This document shows, in pieces, positions 1 to 8,348 of a stretch of DNA of 62,717 nucleotides (positions within the stretch are counted from its first letter, which is position 1; each line of letters begins with the position of its first letter). Position numbers and translations under genes: made by a program. Under the pieces are notes generated by a model. The model searched no databases. It was not told where the DNA came from and worked only from the letters and a program-made list of their open reading frames with translations. Source of the stretch: Curtobacterium sp. A7_M15 (lineage in GTDB: Bacteria > Actinomycetota > Actinomycetes > Actinomycetales > Microbacteriaceae); NCBI RefSeq assembly GCF_030705415.1, contig NZ_JAUZED010000007.1, positions 1 to 62,717 on the forward strand. Reading direction: 5' to 3'.

Positions 1-1100
1 ACCTTCCGCTCGGCCGGGTCGGTGACGTACGCGACGTCACCGACGACCTTCAGCGCCGGGTGGGCGTCCTGCCACTCGGCCGGTCCCTCCCACGGGTCGA
101 TGACCGGGAACGAGTCGAGCAGCTCACCGGACGACGTGTCGAAGGTGTGCAGCGCGCCGTCGTCGCCGAGCACGACGGCCTCGTCCTCGGGGCCACGAGC
201 GAGGTCGCGGAACGTGTAGCCGACGCCCTCCGGAACGTCGGCGACCCGGTACGAGCCGGCTGCCGCGTCGATCAGGGCGATCTGGTGGAGGAGGTACCCC
301 TCGCTGTCCGGGTCGTCGTTGTAGTCGCCCAGTGCGATCGAGGACGTGTCGGTCGTGAACAGGTTGCCGGTCCGGCCGTACTCGGTCGGAGCGTCGATCT
401 TCGTGAACGCGCCGTCGTCGTACACGAGTGCGCCGTCGGTGCACCCGAAGACCGCGACGTCGCCCTCGACCGCGCCCTCGCCGTGCACGTTCGGGCACTC
501 TTCCGAGCGGGCGGTCTCCTTCCCGTCCTCGTCCAGCGCGCGGACACCGCTGCGGGACTCCTCGTCGCCGATGGTGGTGAGCAGCGTGCCGTCCTCCAGG
601 ACGATCGCGACGCCGTGGTGCGCGGCCTCCGACTCGGTCGTCTCGGTGTCCGGGAGCTCGGCCCCGTCGAGCTCGGTGTTGTCGAAGGTCGTCACCTGTC
701 CGGTGCCGTCGGCGAAGAGCGCCGTGTGGTCACCGTGCACGACCGCGTGTCCGCCGGTGTCGGCGGGGAAGACCGCGTCGGTGAGGGCGGGGTCGGCCGC
801 CGTGTCGAGGACCCGGAACCCGCTCGGCACCGTGACGAGCACGTGCCGACCGTCACCGGCGGGGTTGACGCGGGTGAAGCCGTCGACGGCGTCGTCGGTG
901 AGCACGCGCAGGTCGTCGTCGAGGACGAGGAGGCCGCCGTCGTACGTGAGTGCGATGCGGGTGTCGTCGGCCTGACCGGTCGCGGTGCCCGTGGGATCGG
1001 AGGGGGAAGCGTCGGCGGCGCAGCCGGTGAGGGCGAGGGCGGCCGCGCTGAGCAGGGCGGCCGGCAGTGCCGCGGTGCGCGGGGACTTGATCGTCGTCAT
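1..1100 (-). CDS. AztD-like zinc metallochaperone lipoprotein, C-terminus outside window
   Basis: Reading leftward from ATG at 1100 the frame stays open to the window edge, showing about 366 residues. The N-terminus has a basic head, a hydrophobic stretch and a lipobox ending LTGC, so it should be a membrane-anchored lipoprotein. The rest is a run of short beta-strand repeats typical of a beta-propeller. It shares the motif HGDHT with the second AztD-like lipoprotein at 2038-3210 and lies just downstream of the aztC-like gene, so a role in handing zinc to the binding protein is inferred. It has its own promoter: TATAGT at 1108-1113 sits 7 bases before the ATG (leaderless), with a Zur-like box immediately upstream. 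Another extracytoplasmic beta-propeller function is possible. Confidence 0.75.
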   Translation of the reverse strand, partial: MTTIKSPRTAALPAALLSAAALALTGCAADASPSDPTGTATGQADDTRIALTYDGGLLVLDDDLRVLTDDAVDGFTRVNPAGDGRHVLVTVPSGFRVLDTAADPALTDAVFPADTGGHAVVHGDHTALFADGTGQVTTFDNTELDGAELPDTETTESEAAHHGVAIVLEDGTLLTTIGDEESRSGVRALDEDGKETARSEECPNVHGEGAVEGDVAVFGCTDGALVYDDGAFTKIDAPTEYGRTGNLFTTDTSSIALGDYNDDPDSEGYLLHQIALIDAAAGSYRVADVPEGVGYTFRDLARGPEDEAVVLGDDGALHTFDTSSGELLDSFPVIDPWEGPAEWQDAHPALKVVGDVAYVTDPAERK

Positions 1101-1107
1101 GAAGAAC

Positions 1108-1129
1108 ACTATACTGATTCTCATTCTCA
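1108..1129 (-). promoter_or_regulatory. Zur-like box and leaderless promoter of the first AztD-like gene
   Basis: On the plus strand TGATTCTCATTCTCA (1115-1129) matches the actinobacterial Zur type TGATAATCATTTTCA at 12 of 15 positions. On the minus strand it abuts the -10 hexamer TATAGT (1113 to 1108), which ends 7 bases before the ATG at 1100. The box overlaps the aztC stop codon. Zinc repression is inferred from motif and context. Confidence 0.55.
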
Positions 1130-2041
1130 ATTACGAACCGACAGTCCGTCGACGATCGCATCCGCGTTGGACCGCATCATGCCGAGGTACGTGGAGGCGA
1201 CTCCGTCCTCGGTGAGCGACTCGGTCGCGAGGGATCGGATCTCGACGTGGACGTCGACCTCGTCGGCCAACACCTGCGCCAGGCGGGCTGGCTGTGATGC
1301 ATCGGCGAAGACGGTCGGGACCCCCGCTTCCTCGACGGCGTCGGCGAGGTCCCTGAGGTCGGCCGCGCTGGGCGAGGCGAGTGTCGTCCCGCTCGGGATG
1401 ACGGCTCCGACGACCCGGAAGTCGTACCGGTCGGCGAGGTACCCGAAGACGTGGTGGTTCGTCACGAGGGCGCGCCGCCCGGGGGCGAGCGTGTCGAAGG
1501 CGCGCTCCATCTCCGAGTCGAGTGCGTGCAGGTCGTCGAGGTAGTCCGCCGTGCCCGTCGGCCGCACGCCGACGACGCGGAGTTCCTCGTCGAGCGCCTC
1601 GACGACGTCGGCCATCCGCGCCGGATCGGTCCAGAGGTGCGGATCCGGACCGCTGTCGTCCTCGGTCGTCCACTCGAGGGCGTCGACGGCGTCACCGGCC
1701 GTGAAGACCGGGACGCCGTCGTCGGCCGCGGCCCGGACGTGCCTCGTCACGCCCTCCTCGAGGCCCAGCCCGTTCTCCACCACGAGGTCGGCGGACCGGA
1801 GCTGAACGGCCTCCTGCGCGGAGACCTCGAACGAGTGCGGGTCAGCACCTGCGGGCATGAGCACCATCACGTCCGCGGCGTCGCCGACGACCTCGGACAC
1901 CACGTCGCCGAGGATGTTCGTGGTGACGGCGACGAGCGGTCGGTCCTGCCCGGGGGCTGCGGTGCACCCGCTGGCGCCGAGGGCGACACCCGCCGCCGCG
2001 AGGATCGTGACGACGACGGAGCCTGCCCGTGTCCGCGTCAC
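1127..2041 (-). CDS. aztC: zinc ABC transporter substrate-binding lipoprotein AztC/ZnuA-type
   Basis: 304 residues from GTG at 2041. This start is chosen because it gives a signal peptide with lipobox Cys26 and a four-base GTGA overlap with the upstream gene; the longer open frame to 2350 only adds antisense sequence. Cluster A-I metal-binding protein: candidate zinc ligands are His69 (in ADPHS), His135 (DPHLW), His196 or 197 (TNHH) and Asp247 (FADAS). It lacks the long His-rich loop of many ZnuA proteins, which fits AztC-type proteins that are served by a separate AztD chaperone. It should bind zinc outside the membrane and deliver it to AztB. Confidence 0.88.
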   Translation of the reverse strand: MTRTRAGSVVVTILAAAGVALGASGCTAAPGQDRPLVAVTTNILGDVVSEVVGDAADVMVLMPAGADPHSFEVSAQEAVQLRSADLVVENGLGLEEGVTRHVRAAADDGVPVFTAGDAVDALEWTTEDDSGPDPHLWTDPARMADVVEALDEELRVVGVRPTGTADYLDDLHALDSEMERAFDTLAPGRRALVTNHHVFGYLADRYDFRVVGAVIPSGTTLASPSAADLRDLADAVEEAGVPTVFADASQPARLAQVLADEVDVHVEIRSLATESLTEDGVASTYLGMMRSNADAIVDGLSVRN

Positions 2042-3210
2042 AGCCCGACCTCCGCGAACGCCGCCGGGGCCACGCCGAGGTCGACCGTCCGGGCGACCCG
2101 CGCGCCGTCGGCGAAGTCGATCTCGTGCACGGTCCCCGTCCCACGGTCGGCCAGGTAGGCGCGGTTCGCGTCGAGCTGCAGCAGGGGAGTCGCCGCACCG
2201 GCGACGAGCGGGTCGGTCGCGGCGACCGCTCCGGTGGCGAGCGTGTGCACCACGACCCGGCCGGTGTCGTCGACGGCGACCACGTGCTCGTCGGCGTCGT
2301 CGACCGCGGTCACGGTCCGGAGCGGGCGCTCGGTCGGCACGAGGCGCCACGAGCGTTCGCGGCCGTCGAGCAACCAGAAGCCGGCGTCACCGGCGACGCC
2401 GGCGACGGTCGGACGTCCCGCCCGCCCGGCGAAGGCGGTGGGCCGCTCGGCGCCGTCGGGCAACGGCACCGTCGTCGCGCCGTCGTCGTCCACGACCACC
2501 GCGCCGTCGGAGCACCCGACCACCGAACCCGCCCGGGTCACGATGCCCCCGGCCGGGTCGGTGCACGCAGCCTCGGTGCCGCTCGGCGAGCCGTCGGCGT
2601 CGAGCACGCGGACGACGTCGTCCGTCGCGGCGACGAGGCGGTCTCCGTCGGGGAGCAGGACCCGCGCGTCGATCCTGGCCCGTTCCTCGAGGGAACCCTG
2701 GCCCAGCGCGTCGCGGTCGAGGACGACCGCGCGTTCCCGCTCCGGCCAGGCGATCGTCGTGGTCGACTCCGACGAGTGGACCTCGACCGGACCGCCTCCC
2801 GCGAGGGTGCCGACGACCCGCGGCCGAGCGGCGTAGTAGTGCGTGTGGTCGCCGTGGTCGACGGTCCAGGCACCGCCGTCCACGATCGTCGTGCGGTCGC
2901 CCGAGCTGGTCACGAGGAACCTGCCGTCGGTCGCGGAGTGTGTGGGTGCCTCGACGTCGTCGAGCGCGGTCGTCTCGCCGCTGAGCAGGTCGTGCAGCGT
3001 CGTCTCGCCCGTCCCGGAGACGGCCAGGAGGCGCAGCTGCGGTTCCTGGGATTCGGTCGCGCCCTCGACGAAACCGTGCGGGCGTGTGGTCGCGTCGACG
3101 CCGCCGGGGATCGTCCCGGCCGAGCATCCCGCCGCCGTGACGGCGAGTCCGACGGTGAGGCTCGCGGTGAGCAGGGAGCGCGCAGTGGCGCGAGGGTCGG
3201 AGTGGATCAT
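2038..3210 (-). CDS. aztD: AztD-like zinc metallochaperone lipoprotein
   Basis: 390 residues from ATG at 3210, overlapping the permease stop by ATGA. A signal peptide ends in a lipobox with AAGC, followed by repeated short beta-strands as in a propeller. The stretch DHGDHTHYY near residue 110 is rich in His and Asp and is a plausible zinc site. The gene lies between permease and binding-protein genes and overlaps aztC by four bases, so all three are translationally coupled. Known AztD proteins pass zinc to AztC; the assignment rests on context, length and architecture. It is clearly related in layout to the lipoprotein at 1-1100, so this locus carries two such proteins. Confidence 0.78.
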   Translation of the reverse strand: MIHSDPRATARSLLTASLTVGLAVTAAGCSAGTIPGGVDATTRPHGFVEGATESQEPQLRLLAVSGTGETTLHDLLSGETTALDDVEAPTHSATDGRFLVTSSGDRTTIVDGGAWTVDHGDHTHYYAARPRVVGTLAGGGPVEVHSSESTTTIAWPERERAVVLDRDALGQGSLEERARIDARVLLPDGDRLVAATDDVVRVLDADGSPSGTEAACTDPAGGIVTRAGSVVGCSDGAVVVDDDGATTVPLPDGAERPTAFAGRAGRPTVAGVAGDAGFWLLDGRERSWRLVPTERPLRTVTAVDDADEHVVAVDDTGRVVVHTLATGAVAATDPLVAGAATPLLQLDANRAYLADRGTGTVHEIDFADGARVARTVDLGVAPAAFAEVGL

Positions 3211-4079
3211 GCTGCCTCTCGAGGTGCTGGTGTCGGTGGTGCTGTCCGGGCGGTACCGGGCCCGACCCGGACGGTGAGTGCGGCTGCCGCGCGCGAGAGG
3301 ACGACCCCGGCGACGGCGACCGCGGCGATGCTCGCACCGGCGGCGGTCCCGAGGTGCCACGACGCGAGCAGTCCGACGAGCACGGCCGCGATGCCGATCC
3401 CGGCCGCGAGCGCCGTCGTCGAGCCCAGTTGTCGGGTCCAGGCGCGTGCGGCGGCGGCCGGTGCGAGCAGCAGTCCCACGACGAGGAGCGTGCCCACCGC
3501 TCGGTAGGAGGCGACGACCGCGAGCGTGACGAGCCCGACGAGCACGACCTCGGCGAACCGCGGACGGAGACCGAGGGTCGCGGCCTTGCGGGTGTCGAAC
3601 GCCGCTGCCGTGAACGACCGGTGGAACACCACTGCGGTCCCGAGGGCCACCACGACGGCGACGGCCAGGCCGGCGAGGTCCGCACGGGTGACGGCGAGGA
3701 CGTCGCCGAACAGGATCGCGGTGACGTCGGTGGCGAAGGATCTCGAGGAGGAGACGATGATCACGCCGAGCGCGAGCATGCCGACGAAGAGCAGCCCGAT
3801 CGACGTGTCGTACGAGAGTCGGGCCCGACGGCGGAGCGCGGCGACGCCCAGCACCATGACGCAGGCGCTGACGGCTGCTCCGAGTGCCAGGGGGAACCCG
3901 GCCAGCGACGCGACCGCGACCCCCGGGAGCATGCCGTGCGACAGTGCTTCGCCGAGGAAGGCCATGCCGCGGACGAGGACCCACGTGCCGACGACCGCGC
4001 AGAGCACCGCCGCCAGCCCGCCGCCCACGAGGGCTCGGACCATGAAGTCGACGGAGAGGGGATCGGTCAGCCAGGTCAC
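3207..4079 (-). CDS. aztB: zinc ABC transporter permease AztB
   Basis: About 290 residues from GTG at 4079, with eight or nine hydrophobic segments of the ZnuB/ABC-3 permease family and the characteristic GEALSHGMLPG segment near residue 40. The longest open frame starts at GTG 4127, but those extra 16 codons would read through the Zur-like box, so the inner GTG is preferred. The gene is divergent from the ATPase gene and its stop overlaps the next gene (ATGA at 3207-3210). It should form the zinc channel with the ATPase and receive zinc from the lipoprotein binding protein. Confidence 0.88.
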   Translation of the reverse strand: MTWLTDPLSVDFMVRALVGGGLAAVLCAVVGTWVLVRGMAFLGEALSHGMLPGVAVASLAGFPLALGAAVSACVMVLGVAALRRRARLSYDTSIGLLFVGMLALGVIIVSSSRSFATDVTAILFGDVLAVTRADLAGLAVAVVVALGTAVVFHRSFTAAAFDTRKAATLGLRPRFAEVVLVGLVTLAVVASYRAVGTLLVVGLLLAPAAAARAWTRQLGSTTALAAGIGIAAVLVGLLASWHLGTAAGASIAAVAVAGVVLSRAAAALTVRVGPGTARTAPPTPAPREAA

Positions 4080-4095
4080 GGTGGGAGACGCTACA

Positions 4096-4123
4096 TGAAA
4101 ATGACTATCGATACTGATAGAGT
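4096..4123 (+). promoter_or_regulatory. Zur-like box and divergent promoter between aztB and aztA
   Basis: TGAAAATGACTATCG at 4096-4110 matches a Zur-type site (TGAAAATGATTATCA) at 13 of 15 positions. Overlapping it rightward, CTATC (4105-4109) and GATAG (4116-4120) form an inverted repeat. On the plus strand an extended -10, TG-A-TAGAGT (4115-4123), ends 6 bases before the GTG of aztA, so that transcript should be leaderless. A single bound regulator could close both directions. Confidence 0.6.
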
Positions 4124-4129
4124 CCACAG

Positions 4130-4756
4130 GTGGCCACGACGACCGACCCCATCGCCCTCGACGTCGCAGGACTGGTCGTCCGCCGCGGCGACCGGATCGT
4201 CCTCGACGGGGTCGATGCGGGCTTCCCCGCCGGTTCGGTCACTGCGCTGACGGGACCGAACGGGTCGGGCAAGTCGACGCTGCTCGACGCGCTCGCCGGG
4301 GTCCTGACGCCGGATGCCGGGGCGGTCATGTGCCGCGTTTCGGGCGGCGTCGCCTACGTGACCCAGGCGGTCCCGCCGAGCACGCTCCCGCTCACCGTCC
4401 GTGCGACGGTCCGCATGGGACGGTGGGCCGGCCGACCGTGGTGGCGACCGCTCGCGCGCGCCGACCGCGACGTCGTCGACGAGCAGCTCGACCGGATGGG
4501 GATCGCGGCGCTGGCGGATCGGCCGCTCGACGAGCTGTCCGGCGGGCAGCGCCAGCGGACGCTCGTCGCGCTGGGACTCGCTCAGCAGGCGAGGGTGCTC
4601 CTCGTCGACGAGCCCACGACCGGGGTGGACGCCGAGTCGAGTCGGCTCGTCGTCCGCGCGCTCGCCGACGAGGCTGCGTCCGGCGTCGTCGTCGTGCACG
4701 CCACGCACGACCCGACGGTCATCGCCGGGGCGGACCGGGTCGTCCGGCTCGGCTGA
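4130..4756 (+). CDS. aztA: zinc ABC transporter ATP-binding protein AztA
   Basis: 208-residue ABC ATPase. It shows Walker A GPNGSGKST near residue 43, the signature LSGGQRQR near 130, and Walker B LLVDEPTTGVD. It begins with GTG at 4130, 6 bases after the -10 TAGAGT, so no Shine-Dalgarno sequence is expected. It is transcribed away from the permease/binding-protein genes but shares the Zur-like control region with them, and should power zinc import through the AztB permease. It ends 15 bases before the convergent MFS gene. Confidence 0.9.
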   Translation: MATTTDPIALDVAGLVVRRGDRIVLDGVDAGFPAGSVTALTGPNGSGKSTLLDALAGVLTPDAGAVMCRVSGGVAYVTQAVPPSTLPLTVRATVRMGRWAGRPWWRPLARADRDVVDEQLDRMGIAALADRPLDELSGGQRQRTLVALGLAQQARVLLVDEPTTGVDAESSRLVVRALADEAASGVVVVHATHDPTVIAGADRVVRLG

Positions 4757-4771
4757 CCGCGGGTGGTGCCG

Positions 4772-6022
4772 TCAGGGGCAGGCGACGGCGACGGAACCGG
4801 TCGCGGTGGGCTCCGCCGGAGCTGCGGCCCCCGCCGGAGCGGTGACCTCGGCCGGAGCGGCACTCGAGCGGCGCGCCCCCAGCGTGACGAGCACGATCGC
4901 CCCGAGGACCGCGACGCCGCCCGCGAGCCAGAAGTCGACGGCCAGCCCGAACGACGACACGGCAGCCCCACCGAGCACCGACCCCGCCGCGATCGCCAAC
5001 TGGATCGTCGTCACGAACAACGCGAGTCCGGTCTCCGAGCCCGCGCGCGACGCCGTGGACATCCAGGTCTGCATGCCGAGCGGCAGTGCTCCCCACACCA
5101 GGCCCCACACGACCAGCAGGACGAACACCCCGACGACCGAGTGTGCGAGCAGCGGGAGGAGGACGACCGCGCCGGCGAGGACGAACTTCGCCGAGCCGAT
5201 CGTGCCCAGGACGCTCCGGCTGAGCGTGAACCCGGCGGCGAAGTTGCCGACGATGCCCGCGATGCCGAAGACGAGGAGTGCGACGGTGACGGTGTCCGCG
5301 CCGACCCCGACGAGGTCCTGCAGGTACGGCGCGATGTAGGTGTACGCGGCGAACTGCGCCGCGAAGAGGAAGGCGGCACCGATCAAGCCGACCCGGGCGC
5401 GGGAGACGCCGAGCAGCGACCCCAGCGTGCTGAACCGGACGCGCTGCTGGGCGGGGATGCGCGGCAGCATCGCGAGCTGCAGGCCGAGCGCGACGAGCCC
5501 GAGCACGCCGCCGATCACGAACGCGAGCCGCCAGGTGGCGAGCGACGACACGAGGGCGCCGAGGGGCAGGCTGACGACGGTCGCGACGGAGACCCCGGCG
5601 GTGATGAGGGACGTGGCACGGATCACGGACTCGGGGCGGACGAGGCGTCCGGCGATCCCTGCGCCGATCGCCCAGAAGCCGCCGATGCCGACGCCGAGCA
5701 GCATCCGGGCGACGAGCAGCACCCAGAACGAGGGCGCCACCGCTGCGAGCGCGTCCGCGACGACGAGCAGCACCGTCAGCGCGATCAGGACGACCCGACG
5801 GTCGAGCGCCGACGTCCAGACGGTGACGACGGGCGCGGCCACCGCTCCGACGAGGCCGGTCGCGACGACCATGAGGCCCGCGGTGCCGACGCCGACGTCG
5901 AGGTCGGCGGCGATGGCCGGGAGCAGGCCGATCGGGAGGAACTCGGACAGGACGAGGACGAACGATCCGAGTGCGACGGATGCGACGCTGAGCCACCCGC
6001 GGCGCGTTGCTGACGAGGTCAT
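4772..6022 (-). CDS. MFS transporter, AraJ/PurP-type exporter
   Basis: 416 residues with 12 predicted membrane segments starting at MTSSATRRGW, and the LSEFLPIGLLP segment typical of the AraJ/YdhP drug and sugar-efflux branch. The start at 6022 is chosen because upstream codons in this frame are antisense-type sequence. The C-terminus is an Ala/Pro/Glu-rich cytoplasmic tail. It follows cutC by 50 bases on the same strand and may be the last gene of the ROK-regulated unit; export of a small molecule is inferred, substrate unknown. Confidence 0.85.
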   Translation of the reverse strand: MTSSATRRGWLSVASVALGSFVLVLSEFLPIGLLPAIAADLDVGVGTAGLMVVATGLVGAVAAPVVTVWTSALDRRVVLIALTVLLVVADALAAVAPSFWVLLVARMLLGVGIGGFWAIGAGIAGRLVRPESVIRATSLITAGVSVATVVSLPLGALVSSLATWRLAFVIGGVLGLVALGLQLAMLPRIPAQQRVRFSTLGSLLGVSRARVGLIGAAFLFAAQFAAYTYIAPYLQDLVGVGADTVTVALLVFGIAGIVGNFAAGFTLSRSVLGTIGSAKFVLAGAVVLLPLLAHSVVGVFVLLVVWGLVWGALPLGMQTWMSTASRAGSETGLALFVTTIQLAIAAGSVLGGAAVSSFGLAVDFWLAGGVAVLGAIVLVTLGARRSSAAPAEVTAPAGAAAPAEPTATGSVAVACP

Positions 6023-6072
6023 GCGGGCCTCAAGCACGGAGCCCCGCGGTCCATTCCCGCGTGACGGGCTGG

Positions 6073-6816
6073 TCAGGCGTCGAGGGCCCGGCGGGCCGCC
6101 GCCACCACCTCGGCGTCGGTGACGAAGTGCGCGGACCCGTCGTCCGCGCCGCCCATCGGTACGCCCGCGTGGGCGCTGTCGGCCGCGGGCCGCTTCGCCG
6201 AGAGGTGCACGGCGGCGGCTCCCGTCGCGACGAGAGCGGGGACGTCGGCCGGGGTGACCCCGGCGCCCGCCATGACCTGCACGGGTCCGGCGGCCGCGAC
6301 CATGCGGCTGATGGTCGCGGCTCCGGCCACCGCCGTGGGGGCCGCGCCGGAGGTCAGCACCCGGGTGAACCCGAGGTCGGCGAGGGAGCCCGCGGCGGCG
6401 ACGGGGTCGGCCGCGTGGTCGATCGCGCGGTGCAGGGTGACCTCGGCGCTCGCGCTGACCGAGCGTGCGGCGTCGACGAAGCGTCGCAGGGCGGTCTCGT
6501 CGAGCGTGCCGTCCGGTCGCAGCGCACCGACCACGACACCGGCTGCCCCGGACCGCAGGACGGCGCGCACCTCGCGGACCATGAGGTCGACCTCGTCGGT
6601 GGTGTGCACGAACCCGCCGGGCCGACACCGGACGAGCGCGTGCGCGGGGATGCCGGTCTCGTGGGTCGTCTCGACGAGCGCCTGGGACGGCGTGAGGCCC
6701 CCGAGCTCGAGACCGACGCAGAGCTCGACGCGGTCCGCGCCGCCGTCCCGTGCGACGATCGCGCCCGCGGGGGAGGTGACGGCGATCTCGAGGGCGACGG
6801 GGGCGGCGGTGGTCAC
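6073..6816 (-). CDS. cutC: CutC family protein
   Basis: 247 residues forming a TIM-barrel protein of the CutC family. Diagnostic segments are GGADRVELC near residue 24 and HRAID near 129. Although named for copper homeostasis in E. coli, the biochemical role of CutC remains unclear. Here it overlaps the M81 peptidase gene by ATGA (6813-6816) and lies in a ROK/ABC-transporter locus with no copper gene nearby, so a catabolic role on a sugar- or peptide-derived compound is at least as likely as copper handling (inference). Confidence 0.88.
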   Translation of the reverse strand: MTTAAPVALEIAVTSPAGAIVARDGGADRVELCVGLELGGLTPSQALVETTHETGIPAHALVRCRPGGFVHTTDEVDLMVREVRAVLRSGAAGVVVGALRPDGTLDETALRRFVDAARSVSASAEVTLHRAIDHAADPVAAAGSLADLGFTRVLTSGAAPTAVAGAATISRMVAAAGPVQVMAGAGVTPADVPALVATGAAAVHLSAKRPAADSAHAGVPMGGADDGSAHFVTDAEVVAAARRALDA

Positions 6817-8348
6817 GCGATGGCTCCGAGCGGTTCGTTCGACGGCGGGATGATCCGGGCGCCGAGGTCCGGCGCCGACGGGAACACTCGATCGTAGGGG
6901 AACATCGGGCGGACGATCCTGTGGTGCCCGAGCCGCTCGAGGTCCTGGTCGACGCCGCCCGGCGTCAGCGCGAGCATCCAGTCGGCGGCCATGTCGAAGA
7001 GCTCCGGCTCGAGGTACCCGATCTTCACGATGACCACGTCGGCGTCCCGCGGGGCGAGGTCGAGGTCCGTGAAGTCGTGCTCGTGGTGGTACGGCTTCCG
7101 GAGCGCCGTCAGGATCGCGAACACGCTGCCGACCTGGAGCACCACCTCGGTCTCGGCGTCCCGGTCACCGTGCTTGATCGCGTGCACGCGTCCGGTCATC
7201 GTGATCGGCCCGGCGTGGACGGCATCGACCGACGCTCCCGCCGTCACGGTGACGGTCGCACCGACGCCGGCCGCCACCGCGGCTGCCACAGCCGCGGGGC
7301 CGGGGACGCTCGCGTAGATCACGGTGGGGCCGTCCGCGTCGGCGAACGCCGGGTTCGCGAGCACCTGCGTCAGCCCCCACGTCATGTCACCCGAGCCGCC
7401 CGCGGTCGGGTTGTCCCCGGAGTCGGACACGAAGAACGGCTTCGCGGCACCAGGCGCCAGCGCGGCGGCGAGGCACTCGTCGAACGAGCCCGTCGGCGCG
7501 ACGAAGACGAAGTCCTCGCGGACGTCCCAGAAGGCCCGCGCGAGGCGTTCGGCGCCCCTGGCGACGGCGTCGGTGTCCCAGCCGGTGACCACGGTGACCG
7601 CACGGTCGCGGGGCTGGTCGGCCCACGCGTAGCCGACCCAGATCGCCGCGTCGAGCACGCCCTCGGACTGCTCGACGAGCGGCACCTGCGCGTACAGCGA
7701 GGCAGCGGGCTCGAGGCGTGTCGAGGTCTGCTCGCCGGGGAGCAGGACGGGGATCGGCACCCAGGCCTTCACGGGACGTTGCTCGCCGACCGGTCGGGTC
7801 GTCAGCACGTCGACCAGGTTGCGGACCGCGCGCTCCTTCGTCTCGAGGGCGTCCTCGTGCGGGGCCATCCGGTAGCAGGTGACGAGGTCGACCTGGTGCG
7901 CGAGCTCCGCCGTGACGTTGCCGTGCAGGTCCATGGACGCCGACACGACGACGTCCGGTCCGACGACCTCGCGGATGCGTCCGAGCAGGTCCGTCTCGGC
8001 GTCGTCGAGCCCCTCGACCACCATCGCGCCGTGGATGTCGTACCAGAGCCCGTCCACCGGACCGATCGCGGCCAAGCGGGAGACGATCTCCGACGCCAGT
8101 GACTCGTACGAGTCGCGGTCGACCACGCCGCCGGGCAACGCGTGCCCGATGAGCGCGCCGCGGAAGTCGGCCCGGTCGGCGTACGACGCGAGGAACGGGT
8201 ACCGCGCCACGACCTCGTCGCCGCGGTCCGGGTGGAACGCCGGTGCGAGGGTGCGCGTCGGTGTGAACGTCGAGGTCTCGATGGCGAGACCGGCGATCGC
8301 GACGACCGGGCGGCGGGTGGTGGGGGCGGTGGACACGGGCTCAGACAC
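6813..8348 (-). CDS. M81 family metallopeptidase (MlrC-like)
   Basis: 511 residues. The N-terminal DUF1485-type half contains DIHGAM and MDLHGN, and the C-terminal half contains DSGDNPTAGGSGD, all characteristic of the M81/MlrC family, whose founding member cleaves linearised microcystin. The GTG start at 8348 overlaps the stop of the ROK regulator by 8 bases, so the two are translationally coupled. With a peptide-type ABC importer diverging from the same region, cleavage of an imported modified peptide or amide is a reasonable inference; the natural substrate is unknown. Confidence 0.87.
   Translation of the reverse strand: MSEPVSTAPTTRRPVVAIAGLAIETSTFTPTRTLAPAFHPDRGDEVVARYPFLASYADRADFRGALIGHALPGGVVDRDSYESLASEIVSRLAAIGPVDGLWYDIHGAMVVEGLDDAETDLLGRIREVVGPDVVVSASMDLHGNVTAELAHQVDLVTCYRMAPHEDALETKERAVRNLVDVLTTRPVGEQRPVKAWVPIPVLLPGEQTSTRLEPAASLYAQVPLVEQSEGVLDAAIWVGYAWADQPRDRAVTVVTGWDTDAVARGAERLARAFWDVREDFVFVAPTGSFDECLAAALAPGAAKPFFVSDSGDNPTAGGSGDMTWGLTQVLANPAFADADGPTVIYASVPGPAAVAAAVAAGVGATVTVTAGASVDAVHAGPITMTGRVHAIKHGDRDAETEVVLQVGSVFAILTALRKPYHHEHDFTDLDLAPRDADVVIVKIGYLEPELFDMAADWMLALTPGGVDQDLERLGHHRIVRPMFPYDRVFPSAPDLGARIIPPSNEPLGAIA

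Noticed and set aside
60-1544. 494-residue open frame on the plus strand
   Set aside because: It is antisense to two well-supported lipoprotein genes and has the Arg/Val-rich composition of a high-GC shadow frame, with no family motif.
4080-4127. Upstream GTG start for the zinc permease
   Set aside because: It would translate the Zur-like box and adds a head with no membrane or family character; the GTG at 4079 gives the usual N-terminus.
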